Notes: generated by a model not told the origin, from the sequence alone. Shown: positions 32,641-43,560, numbered from the stretch's first letter. The stretch: 64,000 nucleotides of DNA from Fimbriimonas ginsengisoli Gsoil 348 (GCA_945881865.1 CAMCVK010000004.1:1-64000), one strand, 5' to 3'. A program made the numbers and translations.

Positions 32641-34328
32641 GCCACCGTCCGGCAGACCGAGTCACGTGGCGTCCGGGGCCGGTCGGCGACGCCGTTCGCG
32701 ACAGCCTTGAGGGTCGACTGAGAGAGTTCATCGTGGACGAATCCAGCGAGCCGGTCGTCATGTTCTCGCCAGAAGCGCGTGAGGTTTCCGATCCGGGCGG
32801 ATGGTACGGCGAGCACTTGGGCAAGTGGCTCGTTGCGGCGAGCCATGCGGCGCAACGCACCGGCGATCCGGTCCTCACGGAGCGAATCCGCGCCGTCGTC
32901 GATTTCGTCTCCCAGAACCAAGAACCCAGCGGCTATGCCGGCACGTACGCCCACGACGCGGCTTGGCGAATGACCGAAACATCGTCGGAAAAGGTTCGCA
33001 CGTGGGACGTCTGGGTGCACGCCTGGACGATGATGGGGCTGCTTCGCGCGGGCGCGATCGAACCGGCGGTTTGCATTGGGGAACTGATGCTGACCACCTT
33101 CGCAGAAAGATCACTCCTAGACCTAGGCAATCATGCCGGTCTGAGTTCGGCGGTGGCAACTGAGCCGCTGGCCGAACTCACCTTGGCGACCGGCGACCCC
33201 CGCTTTGCCGACCTTGCGGCCCGCACGGTCGAGGAATTGGAGTTCCGCCTTGGCTTCCTGAGCAAAGACGATGCCGCCGAGATCGGCACCGGCAAGGCGT
33301 ACCAGCTTCTGTGGTGCGTCACCGGCCTTGTCGCCCTTTACCGTGCGACCGGCGAGCGGCGGTACTTGGACGCCGCCATCCGGCGGTGGTTGAACATCGC
33401 CGAGTTTCACCTGTCGCCCCTCGGCGGGCCTTGGGGTGGCGTTGCGGGACACAAAGAAGTCTTCAACTCGAAGGGCTTTTTCTCGCCGTATGGGATGACC
33501 GAAACCTGCGCCGCCGCCTCGTGGATGTCTCTCTGCCGAGAGCTATTCAAGATCACCGGCGAGGCTCGGTACGCAGCGGCTTTTGAGCGGACGCTATTGA
33601 ACACGCTCCTGGGTGCGCTGGACGAGAACGGACGCGATTGGGTGTATTTCACGTTCCCGAACGGGCGACGAAACAACACCTACCACTGGGCATGCTGCCG
33701 ATCTAGCGGCGCGATGGCATTAGAACAAGCCTCCGGCATGGTTGCAACGTCCGACGAAAGCGAGGTCTTCGTCAACCTGCTTCACCCGGCGGAAGTGCAG
33801 TTTGAGCAACTCGGCTTAGCGCTAGAAATCTCCGAACGAGCAATTCATTTCAAGACAGATGCAGAAACCGAACTCACCCTGAAAGTCAGGGTGCCGGAAG
33901 GCGCGCAAATCCTGTCGATCACCCTTAACGGCGAGCCGAACGACGCCGTGATTCAAGACGGGTATCTCCAGATCAGTCGCGAATGGGCAACCGGCGACGA
34001 ACTGAGCTGGGAGGTCAATACTCCCATTCGCGTCGTTCCGTTCACCTACTCGGTCGATCACCACGGCCAGGAAGTCGTCCGGATGGACTACGCCTACGTC
34101 GCGCGGGGACCGTGGGTTTACGCGACCGGGCTAATCGACGGCTACCGAAAAGAGGAAACCCTCCGGATTCCGCGTCTCACGCCGGAAGCGCCGTTTCGGC
34201 TCGAAAACGATGAAATTCGCTTCTACGCACCGGGGCGAACCCCGATTCTGTTTCTGCCCTACTACCGTGCCGGAGGTCGGCACGAGGGGGCTTGGCGCAC
34301 CACATGGTTACAAATAGCATGGCAATGA
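32637..34328 (+). CDS. GH127-family glycoside hydrolase (beta-L-arabinofuranosidase-like)
   Basis: A 563-residue protein with an (alpha/alpha)6 barrel then beta domains, as in GH127/DUF1680. The zinc set known from HypBA1 (one Glu, three Cys) is matched by Glu289, Cys291 (MTETCAA) and Cys353-Cys354 (HWACCRS). It likely releases L-arabinofuranose or a related sugar from small oligosaccharides in the cytoplasm, since no signal is present. It overlaps the ADP-ribosylglycohydrolase gene by ATGA and is followed 20 bp later by the CitDE-like gene. Confidence 0.86.
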   Translation: MSHRPADRVTWRPGPVGDAVRDSLEGRLREFIVDESSEPVVMFSPEAREVSDPGGWYGEHLGKWLVAASHAAQRTGDPVLTERIRAVVDFVSQNQEPSGYAGTYAHDAAWRMTETSSEKVRTWDVWVHAWTMMGLLRAGAIEPAVCIGELMLTTFAERSLLDLGNHAGLSSAVATEPLAELTLATGDPRFADLAARTVEELEFRLGFLSKDDAAEIGTGKAYQLLWCVTGLVALYRATGERRYLDAAIRRWLNIAEFHLSPLGGPWGGVAGHKEVFNSKGFFSPYGMTETCAAASWMSLCRELFKITGEARYAAAFERTLLNTLLGALDENGRDWVYFTFPNGRRNNTYHWACCRSSGAMALEQASGMVATSDESEVFVNLLHPAEVQFEQLGLALEISERAIHFKTDAETELTLKVRVPEGAQILSITLNGEPNDAVIQDGYLQISREWATGDELSWEVNTPIRVVPFTYSVDHHGQEVVRMDYAYVARGPWVYATGLIDGYRKEETLRIPRLTPEAPFRLENDEIRFYAPGRTPILFLPYYRAGGRHEGAWRTTWLQIAWQ

Positions 34329-34348
34329 TTACTGCAGGAGAGAGAGGA

Positions 34349-35458
34349 TTGAACGTGCGGGCGGACGCCTGGGTGGCCGTCACCGACGCACCCCGCGCGG
34401 GATTCTCGCTGACAACTTCGGTCGAGGCGATTTACGGCGCTTCGCTGCGGCGGCAAATCACTTCGACCTTAGCCGCGTTCGGAAACCCTGGGGTTCACCT
34501 GGAAATCCACGATTCCGGCGCGCTACCGTTCGTGGTTGAGGCCCGAATGGAAGCCGCCCTCTGCGCGTTTCTGTGTGTGCCGCTTCCCGAGTTGCCAGCC
34601 TCCCGGCGTCGCCCGGATCGCCATCGTCTACGCCGAACGCGGCTTTATGTTCCCGGGAACGGGCCGAAGCAGTTCGCCAACGCGGGGCTCTACGGTCCAG
34701 ATGGGTTGATTCTCGACCTTGAGGATTCCGTTTCGCCCGATGCCAAATGGGCGGCGCGTGCCCTTGTACGACGTGCTTTTGCCACTTTGGAGTGGCCCGG
34801 GTGTGAGCGGATTATCCGCATCAATGACGGTCCCGAAGGCCTGGAGGATCTCGCCGCCATCGCGCCGCAAGGCATCGAAGCCGTGCTGGTTCCGAAAGTT
34901 GAAGAACCGGAAACGATCCTCAGTATCGCCGCTCTGCTCGATTCCTTAGAACTAGAAACCCTCTTGATTCCCTTGCTGGAAACTCCGTTAGGCATTCAAA
35001 ACGCCTACGCAATCGCCAAGTCGTCCCCCCGAATCGTGGCCCTCGCAATCGGGTTGGAAGACTATGCCACCGAGATCCGGGCGGAACGATCGGAAAGCGG
35101 CAACGAGACCGCTTTCGCCCACGGCCAACTGGTCAACGCCGCCCGTGCAGCCCAGGTTTCGCCGCTTGCCAGCGTGTTTCCGAACATCGACGACCGCGAT
35201 GCGGTTTTTCGCTATGCCCGCCGCATGCGAGGTCTCGGATTCGACGGAATCGGTTGCATTCATCCGCGCCAAGTGCGCGCCGCCCACGCAGCGCTCGCAC
35301 CGTCGGTTGATGAGCTTGAACGGGCGCGCCTCATCGTGGAAGGCTACGAGGCCGCCATTGCCGAAGGGCGCGGGGCCGTGTCAGTGGAAGGCCGCATGGT
35401 CGACGTTCCAGTTTATGAAAGGGCGCGACACGTGCTAGCTCAGGGAGAGATTCGATGA
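34349..35458 (+). CDS. citE: Fused CitD-like and CitE (citrate lyase beta) protein
   Basis: The best start is TTG 34349, four bases after a strong AGGAGAGAGAGG. The protein is 369 residues. Residues about 1-75 match CitD (SLTTSVEAIYG, then IHDSGALPFVVEARMEAAL). The prosthetic-group Ser in the usual 'AGTxES' segment is not present. Residues about 90-369 are a CitE-type TIM barrel (LYVPGNGPKQF, LILDLEDSV, RINDG, PLLETPLG, GCIHPRQV), which cleaves citryl-CoA or similar thioesters. It is coupled to citF by ATGA. It may use free CoA thioesters instead of a bound arm; that is inference. Confidence 0.87.
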   Translation: MNVRADAWVAVTDAPRAGFSLTTSVEAIYGASLRRQITSTLAAFGNPGVHLEIHDSGALPFVVEARMEAALCAFLCVPLPELPASRRRPDRHRLRRTRLYVPGNGPKQFANAGLYGPDGLILDLEDSVSPDAKWAARALVRRAFATLEWPGCERIIRINDGPEGLEDLAAIAPQGIEAVLVPKVEEPETILSIAALLDSLELETLLIPLLETPLGIQNAYAIAKSSPRIVALAIGLEDYATEIRAERSESGNETAFAHGQLVNAARAAQVSPLASVFPNIDDRDAVFRYARRMRGLGFDGIGCIHPRQVRAAHAALAPSVDELERARLIVEGYEAAIAEGRGAVSVEGRMVDVPVYERARHVLAQGEIR

Positions 35459-36978
35459 TTAATGCCGTAGGCCGAGAAGTTCCTCACCATCCGTTTGCCG
35501 GGGTCGGCGCAAAACTCGTTTCCGGTCGGCAAGCGTCGCCGCCAATCCGGTCTTGCGAAGACTATCCGGGTGACGGCAACAAGCGCGTGCCGGACCTGAT
35601 GACTGCCCTGAAGAACGCCGGGCTCCGCGACGGGATGGTCATATCAACGCACCATCACCTTCGTAACGGCGATTACCTAGCCGCAAAACTGTTTGCGGCG
35701 GCCGATGCGCTGGGGGTTCGCGACCTGGTCTGGTTCCCGTCGGCGGTGTTCCCGTGCCATGCCGAGCTGATTCCGTACCTGGAGCGGGGCGTCATCCATC
35801 ACATCGAAGGCAGCCTCAACGGCCCGGTAGGTGACTTCGCCTCAGAAGGCGGAATGAAGGGGATCGCCGTACTTCGCTCGCACGGCGGGCGGTACCGCGC
35901 AATGCAAGACGGCGACGTGCGTGTCGATATCGCCGTGATTGCCGCTCCCACCGCTGACCCGTTTGGCAACATGCGCGGCACGACCGGACCATCGGCATGC
36001 GGCGGTCTTGGCTTTGCCGTGGCGGATGCCCAATATGCCGATCACGTCATCGCCGTCACCGACAACCTCGTCCGGTTCCCGTGTGCCCCGTGGCAGATTC
36101 AGGGCAACTACATCGATCAGGTTGTGGTGGTGGACCGAATCGGTGATCCATCTAAGATCCTCAGCGGGACCACCGAGCTCACGCGTTCACCCGAGCGACT
36201 GCTGGTGGCCGAGCATGCCGCGCGATTCGTGGCGGCTTCCGGCGTTCTACGGGAAGGCTGGTCGTTCCAGGCCGGAGCCGGCGGGATCTCGCTGGCGTTC
36301 ACACTTTTTGTACGCGATTTGATGCGAGAGCGTGGTGTGCGAGCGCGATTCGTGCGTGGTGGCAGCACGCGCTACTTAGTCGAAATGCTTGAAACGGGCC
36401 TCACGGATTTCATCCTCGACGGCCAGACGTTCGACCTCGACGGCATCCGGTCGATGCGAGAGAACGCGAACCACATCATGACGTCACCCTTCAATAGCTA
36501 CAACTACCACGGAAAAGGCAATCTGGCTTCCCTGCTGGATTGCGCGGTTTTGGGGGCGACGGAGGTGGACCTCGAGTTCAACGCGAACGTCGTCACGCAC
36601 TCCGACGGTCGGATGCTGCACGGCATCGGTGGCTGGCAAGACGCCCTGTTCTCGCGGTGTACGATTCTGGCCGTGCCGACCTTCCGAAACCGCGTTCCGA
36701 TCGTTCGGGAGCGCCTCACGACGTTCTGCGGTCCGGAAACGTTGGTGGATGTCATCGCCACCGAGCGCGGCATCGCGATCAATCCGCGGCGAACCGATTT
36801 GTTGGCCGCAGTTGCCGGTTCGGACCTGCCGCTAAAGTCGCTGGAAGAGCTGAAAGCCGAAGCCGAGGCGCTGTGCGGCGGGCCGCCGGAGTCGCTCGAG
36901 CTAAGCGGGCCGGTGATCGGGCACGTCACTTGGGTCGACGGCACGCTGCTCGATGTGGTTCGTCAGGTGACGGCATGA
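35455..36978 (+). CDS. citF: Citrate lyase alpha subunit (CoA transferase)
   Basis: A 507-residue protein matching CitF along its length: VPDLMTALKNAGLRDGMVISTHHHLRNGD is the opening of the family (quoted only in part here), followed by GNMRGTTGPSACG, FQAGAGGISLAFT and NVVTHSDGRMLHGIGGWQDAL. CitF moves the CoA group from an acetyl to a citryl carrier. Together with the CitDE fusion it gives acid cleavage. Accessory genes citC, citX and citG are not in the window. It overlaps both neighbours by ATGA. Confidence 0.9.
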   Translation: MINAVGREVPHHPFAGVGAKLVSGRQASPPIRSCEDYPGDGNKRVPDLMTALKNAGLRDGMVISTHHHLRNGDYLAAKLFAAADALGVRDLVWFPSAVFPCHAELIPYLERGVIHHIEGSLNGPVGDFASEGGMKGIAVLRSHGGRYRAMQDGDVRVDIAVIAAPTADPFGNMRGTTGPSACGGLGFAVADAQYADHVIAVTDNLVRFPCAPWQIQGNYIDQVVVVDRIGDPSKILSGTTELTRSPERLLVAEHAARFVAASGVLREGWSFQAGAGGISLAFTLFVRDLMRERGVRARFVRGGSTRYLVEMLETGLTDFILDGQTFDLDGIRSMRENANHIMTSPFNSYNYHGKGNLASLLDCAVLGATEVDLEFNANVVTHSDGRMLHGIGGWQDALFSRCTILAVPTFRNRVPIVRERLTTFCGPETLVDVIATERGIAINPRRTDLLAAVAGSDLPLKSLEELKAEAEALCGGPPESLELSGPVIGHVTWVDGTLLDVVRQVTA

Positions 36979-38093
36979 TGGCCCTCATCGCGGCGCTCGC
37001 CTTCGATGCCGCCAGGCTTGAGGCGATGCGGACGAAGATCCATGCGGCGGTTAACGCGGAAGCGGTGAGCGGAGTGGTAATGCTGGTTCAGCATCGCGGT
37101 AAGCCGGTCTTCTCGGACGCCTACGGTCTGGCCAACCGCGCCGAAAAGCTCCCGATGCGGCCGGACACCATCTTCCAGGTGATGTCGATGACGAAGCCGA
37201 TCGTGGCGATTGCCGTCATGATGTGCGTCGAAGCGGGTGATTTGAACCTGGACGACCCCGTGGAGCGCTACATTCCGGCATTTCAGGGCATCTCGGTTCG
37301 GGAGAACGGCAGGTTGCGCACGCCCGCGCGGCGGCTCACGGTCCGGCACCTTCTCACCCACACCGGCGGGCTTGGGTCGATCGATCCGGGCGGGCTAGAT
37401 GACGACGCCAAGCGGAAACTCACGCTCGCCGTCTATGCCGACATGATTCCGACGGAGCCGCTTCGGCGCGATCCGGGCACGGCGATGGAATACAGCGGGC
37501 TTGGTTTTTCGACTCTCGGCCGCATCGTTGAGGTCGTATCGAAAATGCCGCTTGAGCGTTTTATGGAAGAGCGGATTTTCCGGCCACTCGGTATGCGAGA
37601 TACGGCGTTCTTCCTTCGTCCGGCAGACCATGCGCGCGCCGCCTACACCTACGTTGAGGGAATGCAACCGCTGGAGCCGAACCCGTTTCGGCTCGGAGCG
37701 CGGTTAGCGAACCCCGCTGGAGGGCTGTATTCCACCGCCGCCGACATGGCGACTCTGTTGCAAACCATTGCCGACGGCGGTCGTCGTGGGAAAACTCGGT
37801 TGCTGTCTGCCGCCGGTGTCGAAGCCATGACGACCGTGCAGACCGGCAACCTGCCGGTGGATGGCGGCGACGGGCAGGGCGTCGGGCTTGGGTTCTTTGT
37901 CGTGCGCGGCGCGGCCGGGCAATCGACTTTGAAGTCGATCGGCACGTTTGGGCACACCGGTGCGTTCGGTACGGAGTTCTGGGCGGACCGAAAACGAGGG
38001 ATCGTCGCCGTGTTCCTGGCCCAGGGCCTGGACAACGTCTCGCCGGTCCGGCGAACGTTTAACACGATGCTCAACGCCGCGTTTGATAGGTGA
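36975..38093 (+). CDS. Serine hydrolase of beta-lactamase class C/PBP-like family
   Basis: A 372-residue protein starting at ATG 36975 (ATGA overlap). The active-site SMTK is at 71-74, the Tyr motif YSG at 173-175, and HTG in FGHTGAFG near residue 325. The family includes esterases, peptidases and beta-lactamases; which applies is not clear. No clear signal peptide is present, so it may act inside the cell. It ends the ten-gene operon. Confidence 0.85.
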   Translation: MMALIAALAFDAARLEAMRTKIHAAVNAEAVSGVVMLVQHRGKPVFSDAYGLANRAEKLPMRPDTIFQVMSMTKPIVAIAVMMCVEAGDLNLDDPVERYIPAFQGISVRENGRLRTPARRLTVRHLLTHTGGLGSIDPGGLDDDAKRKLTLAVYADMIPTEPLRRDPGTAMEYSGLGFSTLGRIVEVVSKMPLERFMEERIFRPLGMRDTAFFLRPADHARAAYTYVEGMQPLEPNPFRLGARLANPAGGLYSTAADMATLLQTIADGGRRGKTRLLSAAGVEAMTTVQTGNLPVDGGDGQGVGLGFFVVRGAAGQSTLKSIGTFGHTGAFGTEFWADRKRGIVAVFLAQGLDNVSPVRRTFNTMLNAAFDR

Positions 38094-38125
38094 CCCTAGG
38101 CAGCGCCGGCGAAGGGGCGGACTTC
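38092..38125. repeat. 34-bp direct repeat, copy 1 (fragment of YCII gene 3' end)
   Basis: GACCCTAGGCAGCGCCGGCG continuing to ACTTC is identical to 38451-38484, where it encodes the last residues of the YCII protein. Copy 1 lies just behind the serine hydrolase stop and the HicB stop. Confidence 0.8.
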
Positions 38126-38128
38126 GAC

Positions 38129-38353
38129 CTAGCTTAGACTGGCCAGCGCGATCTGCTCGTAGACGGTTCCGCTTGTAGCTTTCGCACGGGCTTTTTCACG
38201 TCGGTACTCAAGCATCTCAACAAGTGCTTCCGACACCATTTGCTTTGCCTCTTCCAGTGTCTCGCCCTGCGAATTCACCCCGGGCACCTCTGCGACGAAG
38301 GCAGAGTATCCCCCTTCTTCGGCGGGTTCGAACACAAGGGTCACGTGTTCCAT
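38129..38353 (-). CDS. HicB-like antitoxin-family protein, no HicA partner
   Basis: A 74-residue protein of the HicB/UPF0150 fold: FEPAEEGGYSAFVAEVPGV, then GETLEEAKQMVSEALVEML. HicB proteins bind and block HicA RNases. No HicA-like gene is seen on either side, so this is an orphan, perhaps a regulator. It has no DNA-binding C-terminus of normal length. A promoter (38360-38389) places the transcript start at or next to the ATG. The gene lies between two 34-bp direct repeats. Confidence 0.85.
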   Translation of the reverse strand: MEHVTLVFEPAEEGGYSAFVAEVPGVNSQGETLEEAKQMVSEALVEMLEYRREKARAKATSGTVYEQIALASLS

Positions 38354-38359
38354 TGAGAA

Positions 38360-38389
38360 AGTATACGTCCGAATCGCAAATTCGGTAAA
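38360..38389 (-). promoter_or_regulatory. Promoter of HicB-like gene, leaderless type
   Basis: On the minus strand TTTACC (38389-38384) and TATACT (38365-38360) are separated by 18 bases. The -10 box ends six bases before the ATG at 38353, so transcription should begin at about the start codon. Confidence 0.6.
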
Positions 38390-38450
38390 GGATGCCTAAT
38401 CAGTCTCAACGCCTTCCGCGTCGCCGAAGCCAGATAGGGTTCAGGATTGC

Positions 38451-38484
38451 GACCCTAGGCAGCGCCGGCGAAGGGGCGGACTTC
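38451..38484. repeat. 34-bp direct repeat, copy 2 (in YCII gene 3' end)
   Basis: This copy is identical to 38092-38125. It spans the YCII stop codon and last residues, and so is the probable source copy. Confidence 0.8.
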
Positions 38485-38802
38485 CACCGAGCCTCGGCAG
38501 GCGAGGGCAGCTTTTCGGCCCCATTCGATGGCCTCGTCTTCGGTCGAGCAATCTAGGACCCAGAAGCCGTCGACGAAAGCCGCAGCCTCCAGGAACGGAC
38601 CTTCGTTCGTCGTCAATTCACCGTCAGGCTGAAGGTGGATCGACGTGGCCGTAGTGGTGGCACAAAGCCCGCCAACGAAGACGCGAACTCCCGCCGCGAC
38701 CATGGCGTCGTTGACGTCATCAATGGCCGCATGCGCGGCGGCGTCCAGCATTTCGGCGTGGTTATAGCCGTTGGGTCGGTGGATGGAAACGAGGTATTTC
38801 AT
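38455..38802 (-). CDS. YCII-related domain protein
   Basis: A 115-residue protein of the YCII/DGPF family (ferredoxin-like fold): MKYLVSIH at the start, GGLCATTTATSIHL, then EAAAFVDGFWVLDCSTEDEAIEWG. Such proteins are often linked to ECF sigma factors or detoxification but mostly have no proven role. AAGGAATGACACC precedes the ATG. It lies 55 bp from the DinB-family gene in the same direction. Confidence 0.85.
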   Translation of the reverse strand: MKYLVSIHRPNGYNHAEMLDAAAHAAIDDVNDAMVAAGVRVFVGGLCATTTATSIHLQPDGELTTNEGPFLEAAAFVDGFWVLDCSTEDEAIEWGRKAALACRGSVEVRPFAGAA

Positions 38803-38857
38803 GGTGTCATTCCTTGTCGGCTGAGCGGCCGAAGATTCGACATCGTGGTTGGCAAAA

Positions 38858-39343
38858 TCAAAACCCCGAATGCCAATCGTGGTCGCCGTACAGGGTTTGG
38901 ATGTATTCGATCTGCGGGATGTGGCTTTGCGTGTGTTGGTTGCCGGCCGTCATGAAGTAGCGAAGCGGTGCTTCGCCGAGGCCAAACGGCATCATGACCA
39001 GCCGATCTAGATCGTCCCGTTGGAACGAGTTGAGGCACGCGATGTAGCCATCGCGCGCGGCTTCGAAGTACCGCACGAGTGGCTCGCGCTCCGAGAACGT
39101 CGCGTCGTGCGCCAAAAAGTGGGCGTTCGCCTCAGCGGAAGCCAGGATCGGGAACGGAGTTCCTTGCAATTGCATTGCAATGTTTTCCAGAGCGTGGGCT
39201 GCGTGGGCGACAATCGCGCCGATGGACCGGCTGCTCGGCGAAGGTTTCCAGAAAAGCTTCTCGTCGGGAGTTTTGTCGACAAGCACCAAAACGCGCTGCG
39301 TCGTGCGCTCAAGCTCTGCAATCGCGGCATCAATCGGGTTCAT
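38858..39343 (-). CDS. DinB-family (YfiT-type) metal-binding protein
   Basis: A 161-residue four-helix protein. Candidate metal His residues are in IVAHAAHALE (about 47-52), NQHTQSHIPQ (about 136-140), the usual DinB spacing. DinB-like enzymes include bacillithiol and mycothiol S-transferases; the actual thiol is unknown. A TAGAAT box (39353-39358, minus strand) lies nine bases before the ATG, suggesting a very short leader. Confidence 0.83.
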   Translation of the reverse strand: MNPIDAAIAELERTTQRVLVLVDKTPDEKLFWKPSPSSRSIGAIVAHAAHALENIAMQLQGTPFPILASAEANAHFLAHDATFSEREPLVRYFEAARDGYIACLNSFQRDDLDRLVMMPFGLGEAPLRYFMTAGNQHTQSHIPQIEYIQTLYGDHDWHSGF

Positions 39344-39399
39344 GGGGTCTGCATTCTATCATGCGAAAAGTGGACAGCCGTACGCGTTATCTCGACAAG

Positions 39400-39855
39400 C
39401 TACAGCCGTTTCCAGAACGTGATCTTGTCGTGACCATCGGCGTAATACGCCTCGATACGAGACTCCTCGCGAAAGCCCAGCTTCCTATAGAAAGTCCGAG
39501 CCACCTCAAAGTTCTCGTCACTCGATGTTTCTACCAACAGTATCCTAGCCGCACGCTCGCCAATCGTCCGTTCGAAGGCGTCCATGAGTAAGCGCCCGAC
39601 GCCCTTACTTTGGGCTTCCGGTGCGACAATCAACATCAACGCGTTCCAAGTTTGGTCGGTCAGGGCCTCGACATCGCCGTAAACCACACCAATCGTTTCT
39701 TCCGTCTCGGCGAGAATCCAGATTGCGGTGCCGTCAGTTTGAAAACGATCCTCAATTAGCGTGATTCCCGCCTCATCAAAGAGGCCCGAACCCATTGCGA
39801 CCTTTCGAACTTCGCTTAGATCCTCAGGCTGAGCAAGGCGGGTGCGCGCTTCCAC
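39400..39855 (-). CDS. GNAT-family N-acetyltransferase
   Basis: A 151-residue GNAT protein. The acetyl-CoA loop is VAPEAQSKGVGRLLMDAF, after strand ALMLIV, with FYRKLGFREES near the end. The substrate is unknown. The GTG start has a TAAGAT box six bases upstream (39862-39867, minus strand) and no ribosome binding site, so the message may be leaderless. Confidence 0.87.
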   Translation of the reverse strand: MEARTRLAQPEDLSEVRKVAMGSGLFDEAGITLIEDRFQTDGTAIWILAETEETIGVVYGDVEALTDQTWNALMLIVAPEAQSKGVGRLLMDAFERTIGERAARILLVETSSDENFEVARTFYRKLGFREESRIEAYYADGHDKITFWKRL

Positions 39856-39965
39856 GCCTGAATCTTAGCACGCGAGAATTTCTATGACTCTTTCTGCAAT
39901 CTCTGCGCACTCTGTGGCCTGTAAGTGGCGGAGCCCCGCGCGCAATAGAATAAGTTGGTGAGTTC

Positions 39966-40439
39966 ATGTTGACAATCCGCCAAGTTGTGCTGGACGAAAT
40001 GGAGGCCTTAGCCGAGAGCCATGCGGCATTCCAGTACCTCACCGGACTGGGAGTCGCCGAAGGCGGGGTGCTGCCGTCGGCGTTCATCGCCGAGTTCTTG
40101 CCCCGGGCCCGCGCCGCCGACCCGTGGCTAGGAGTTTGGGCGATTGACGACGGCGTTGTGGTGGGCTCCGGGGGGTTCAAATCGGCCCCGAAGGAAGGTG
40201 TGGTTGAGATCGGATACGGCGTCGCACCGTCGGTAGAAGGCAAAGGGGTTGCCACCGCCATGGCGAAGGCAATGGTTTCCTTTGCCTTGGCAAACGGCGC
40301 CCAGGCCGTCATTGCGCACACCTTGCCCGATGGTTTTGCCTCCCAGCGCGTGCTCGCCAAGGCCGGATTCACACTCGTCGGGCCGGTGGTCGACCCGGAA
40401 GACGGCGACGTTTTACGGTTTACGTGCAGCCAACTCTAG
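39966..40439 (+). CDS. GNAT-family N-acetyltransferase (RimJ/RimL-like)
   Basis: A 157-residue GNAT protein with loop VAPSVEGKGVATAMAKAM and the end block ASQRVLAKAGFTLVG, the pattern of RimJ/RimL-type enzymes that acetylate N-termini or small amines. The substrate is unknown. It is divergent from the other GNAT gene with a 110-bp gap. TAGAAT (39946-39951) and a GGTGAG ribosome binding site precede the ATG. Confidence 0.87.
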   Translation: MLTIRQVVLDEMEALAESHAAFQYLTGLGVAEGGVLPSAFIAEFLPRARAADPWLGVWAIDDGVVVGSGGFKSAPKEGVVEIGYGVAPSVEGKGVATAMAKAMVSFALANGAQAVIAHTLPDGFASQRVLAKAGFTLVGPVVDPEDGDVLRFTCSQL

Positions 40440-40523
40440 TGATCTTCGTCGCGAAGCCCTTTGAATGCCTCATCGAGCTCCCAAATCGCCTCTTCGTGCG
40501 TCACGGCGCGATTGAACAACGCG

Positions 40524-41204
40524 TCAGCCGCCAAGCGTTGGTTCTTGCGTTTGAAACCAGGCAAGCGCGGCAAGAAAATGCGGCAACTCGTAATCTGGCC
40601 AATACTCCTCAACCACGTAAAAATCGGAGTAAACCGATTGCACGGGCAAAAACCCGCTCAGTCGTCGGCAGCCGCCCCAGCGAACCACCATGTCGATCCG
40701 GCTCACTTGGCGCGACGCCAGCCCATCGTGAACGCGCTTCTGGCCGGATTCAAAGGCGCTCTTTAAGTCCCATTCCCAGCCGTAGTTCACGAGCATGTTC
40801 ACCTTCAGGCCGCTGCCCTGGCGCTCCTTCACATACGGCTTCAGCTCCTCGGGAAACATCGCCGACGTCGAATCTCCCACCACCAGCAGTGCAATATCGA
40901 ATTTCAGAGCCTCTTCAACAAACGCTACGCAGGCACCGGAAAAGGCCATACGCTGTTCCTTTGGCCGCTTTGTATTGTCCTGCGTAAAACCATACAGGGA
41001 GACTTCTTCGATCCCTAGGTCGCAGCAGTCTTGCAGCATCTGCAGCCCTTTGCCGACGCCCGCAATGTAGCCCTCCGGAACCGATAGACCTCGCTCCTTG
41101 GCCCATCGCCGGTTTCCGTCGGGAATCAGCCCCACGTGGCGTGGCAACCGCGTAAGCCGGACCCCATCCACTTCGGGCAGGGGAGTGCGTTGGGAGCGGG
41201 CCAT
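40524..41204 (-). CDS. Cis-prenyltransferase-like protein with altered metal site
   Basis: A 226-residue protein from ATG 41204, slightly short for UppS (about 245). The pyrophosphate loop VGLIPDGNRRWAK keeps Asp29. In the C-terminal motif the usual 'RT.GE.R.SNF' is RWGGCRRLSGF, so the Mg-binding Glu is Cys179. The dimer segment SVYSDFYVVEEYWPDY is family-like. It probably descends from undecaprenyl diphosphate synthase but may have another activity. A longer reading to 41348 exists and lacks family support. It is divergent from katG. Confidence 0.8.
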   Translation of the reverse strand: MARSQRTPLPEVDGVRLTRLPRHVGLIPDGNRRWAKERGLSVPEGYIAGVGKGLQMLQDCCDLGIEEVSLYGFTQDNTKRPKEQRMAFSGACVAFVEEALKFDIALLVVGDSTSAMFPEELKPYVKERQGSGLKVNMLVNYGWEWDLKSAFESGQKRVHDGLASRQVSRIDMVVRWGGCRRLSGFLPVQSVYSDFYVVEEYWPDYELPHFLAALAWFQTQEPTLGG

Positions 41205-41337
41205 GCTTCTTTGTACCGCCAGATCGCGGCCGGGTTCCGGCGCGGCGCAATTTCCTCGCGCACGATCGGCGTCGAGCCAGATGGGGAATCGAAAGCTACG
41301 ACCATAAATCGACGCCGAAAACTCCATTTTCGCGTAG

Positions 41338-43560
<2,223 letters not shown>

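Noticed and set aside
38129-38455. A HicBA toxin-antitoxin pair
   Set aside because: No short HicA-like frame exists on either side of the HicB-like gene, so only an orphan is reported.
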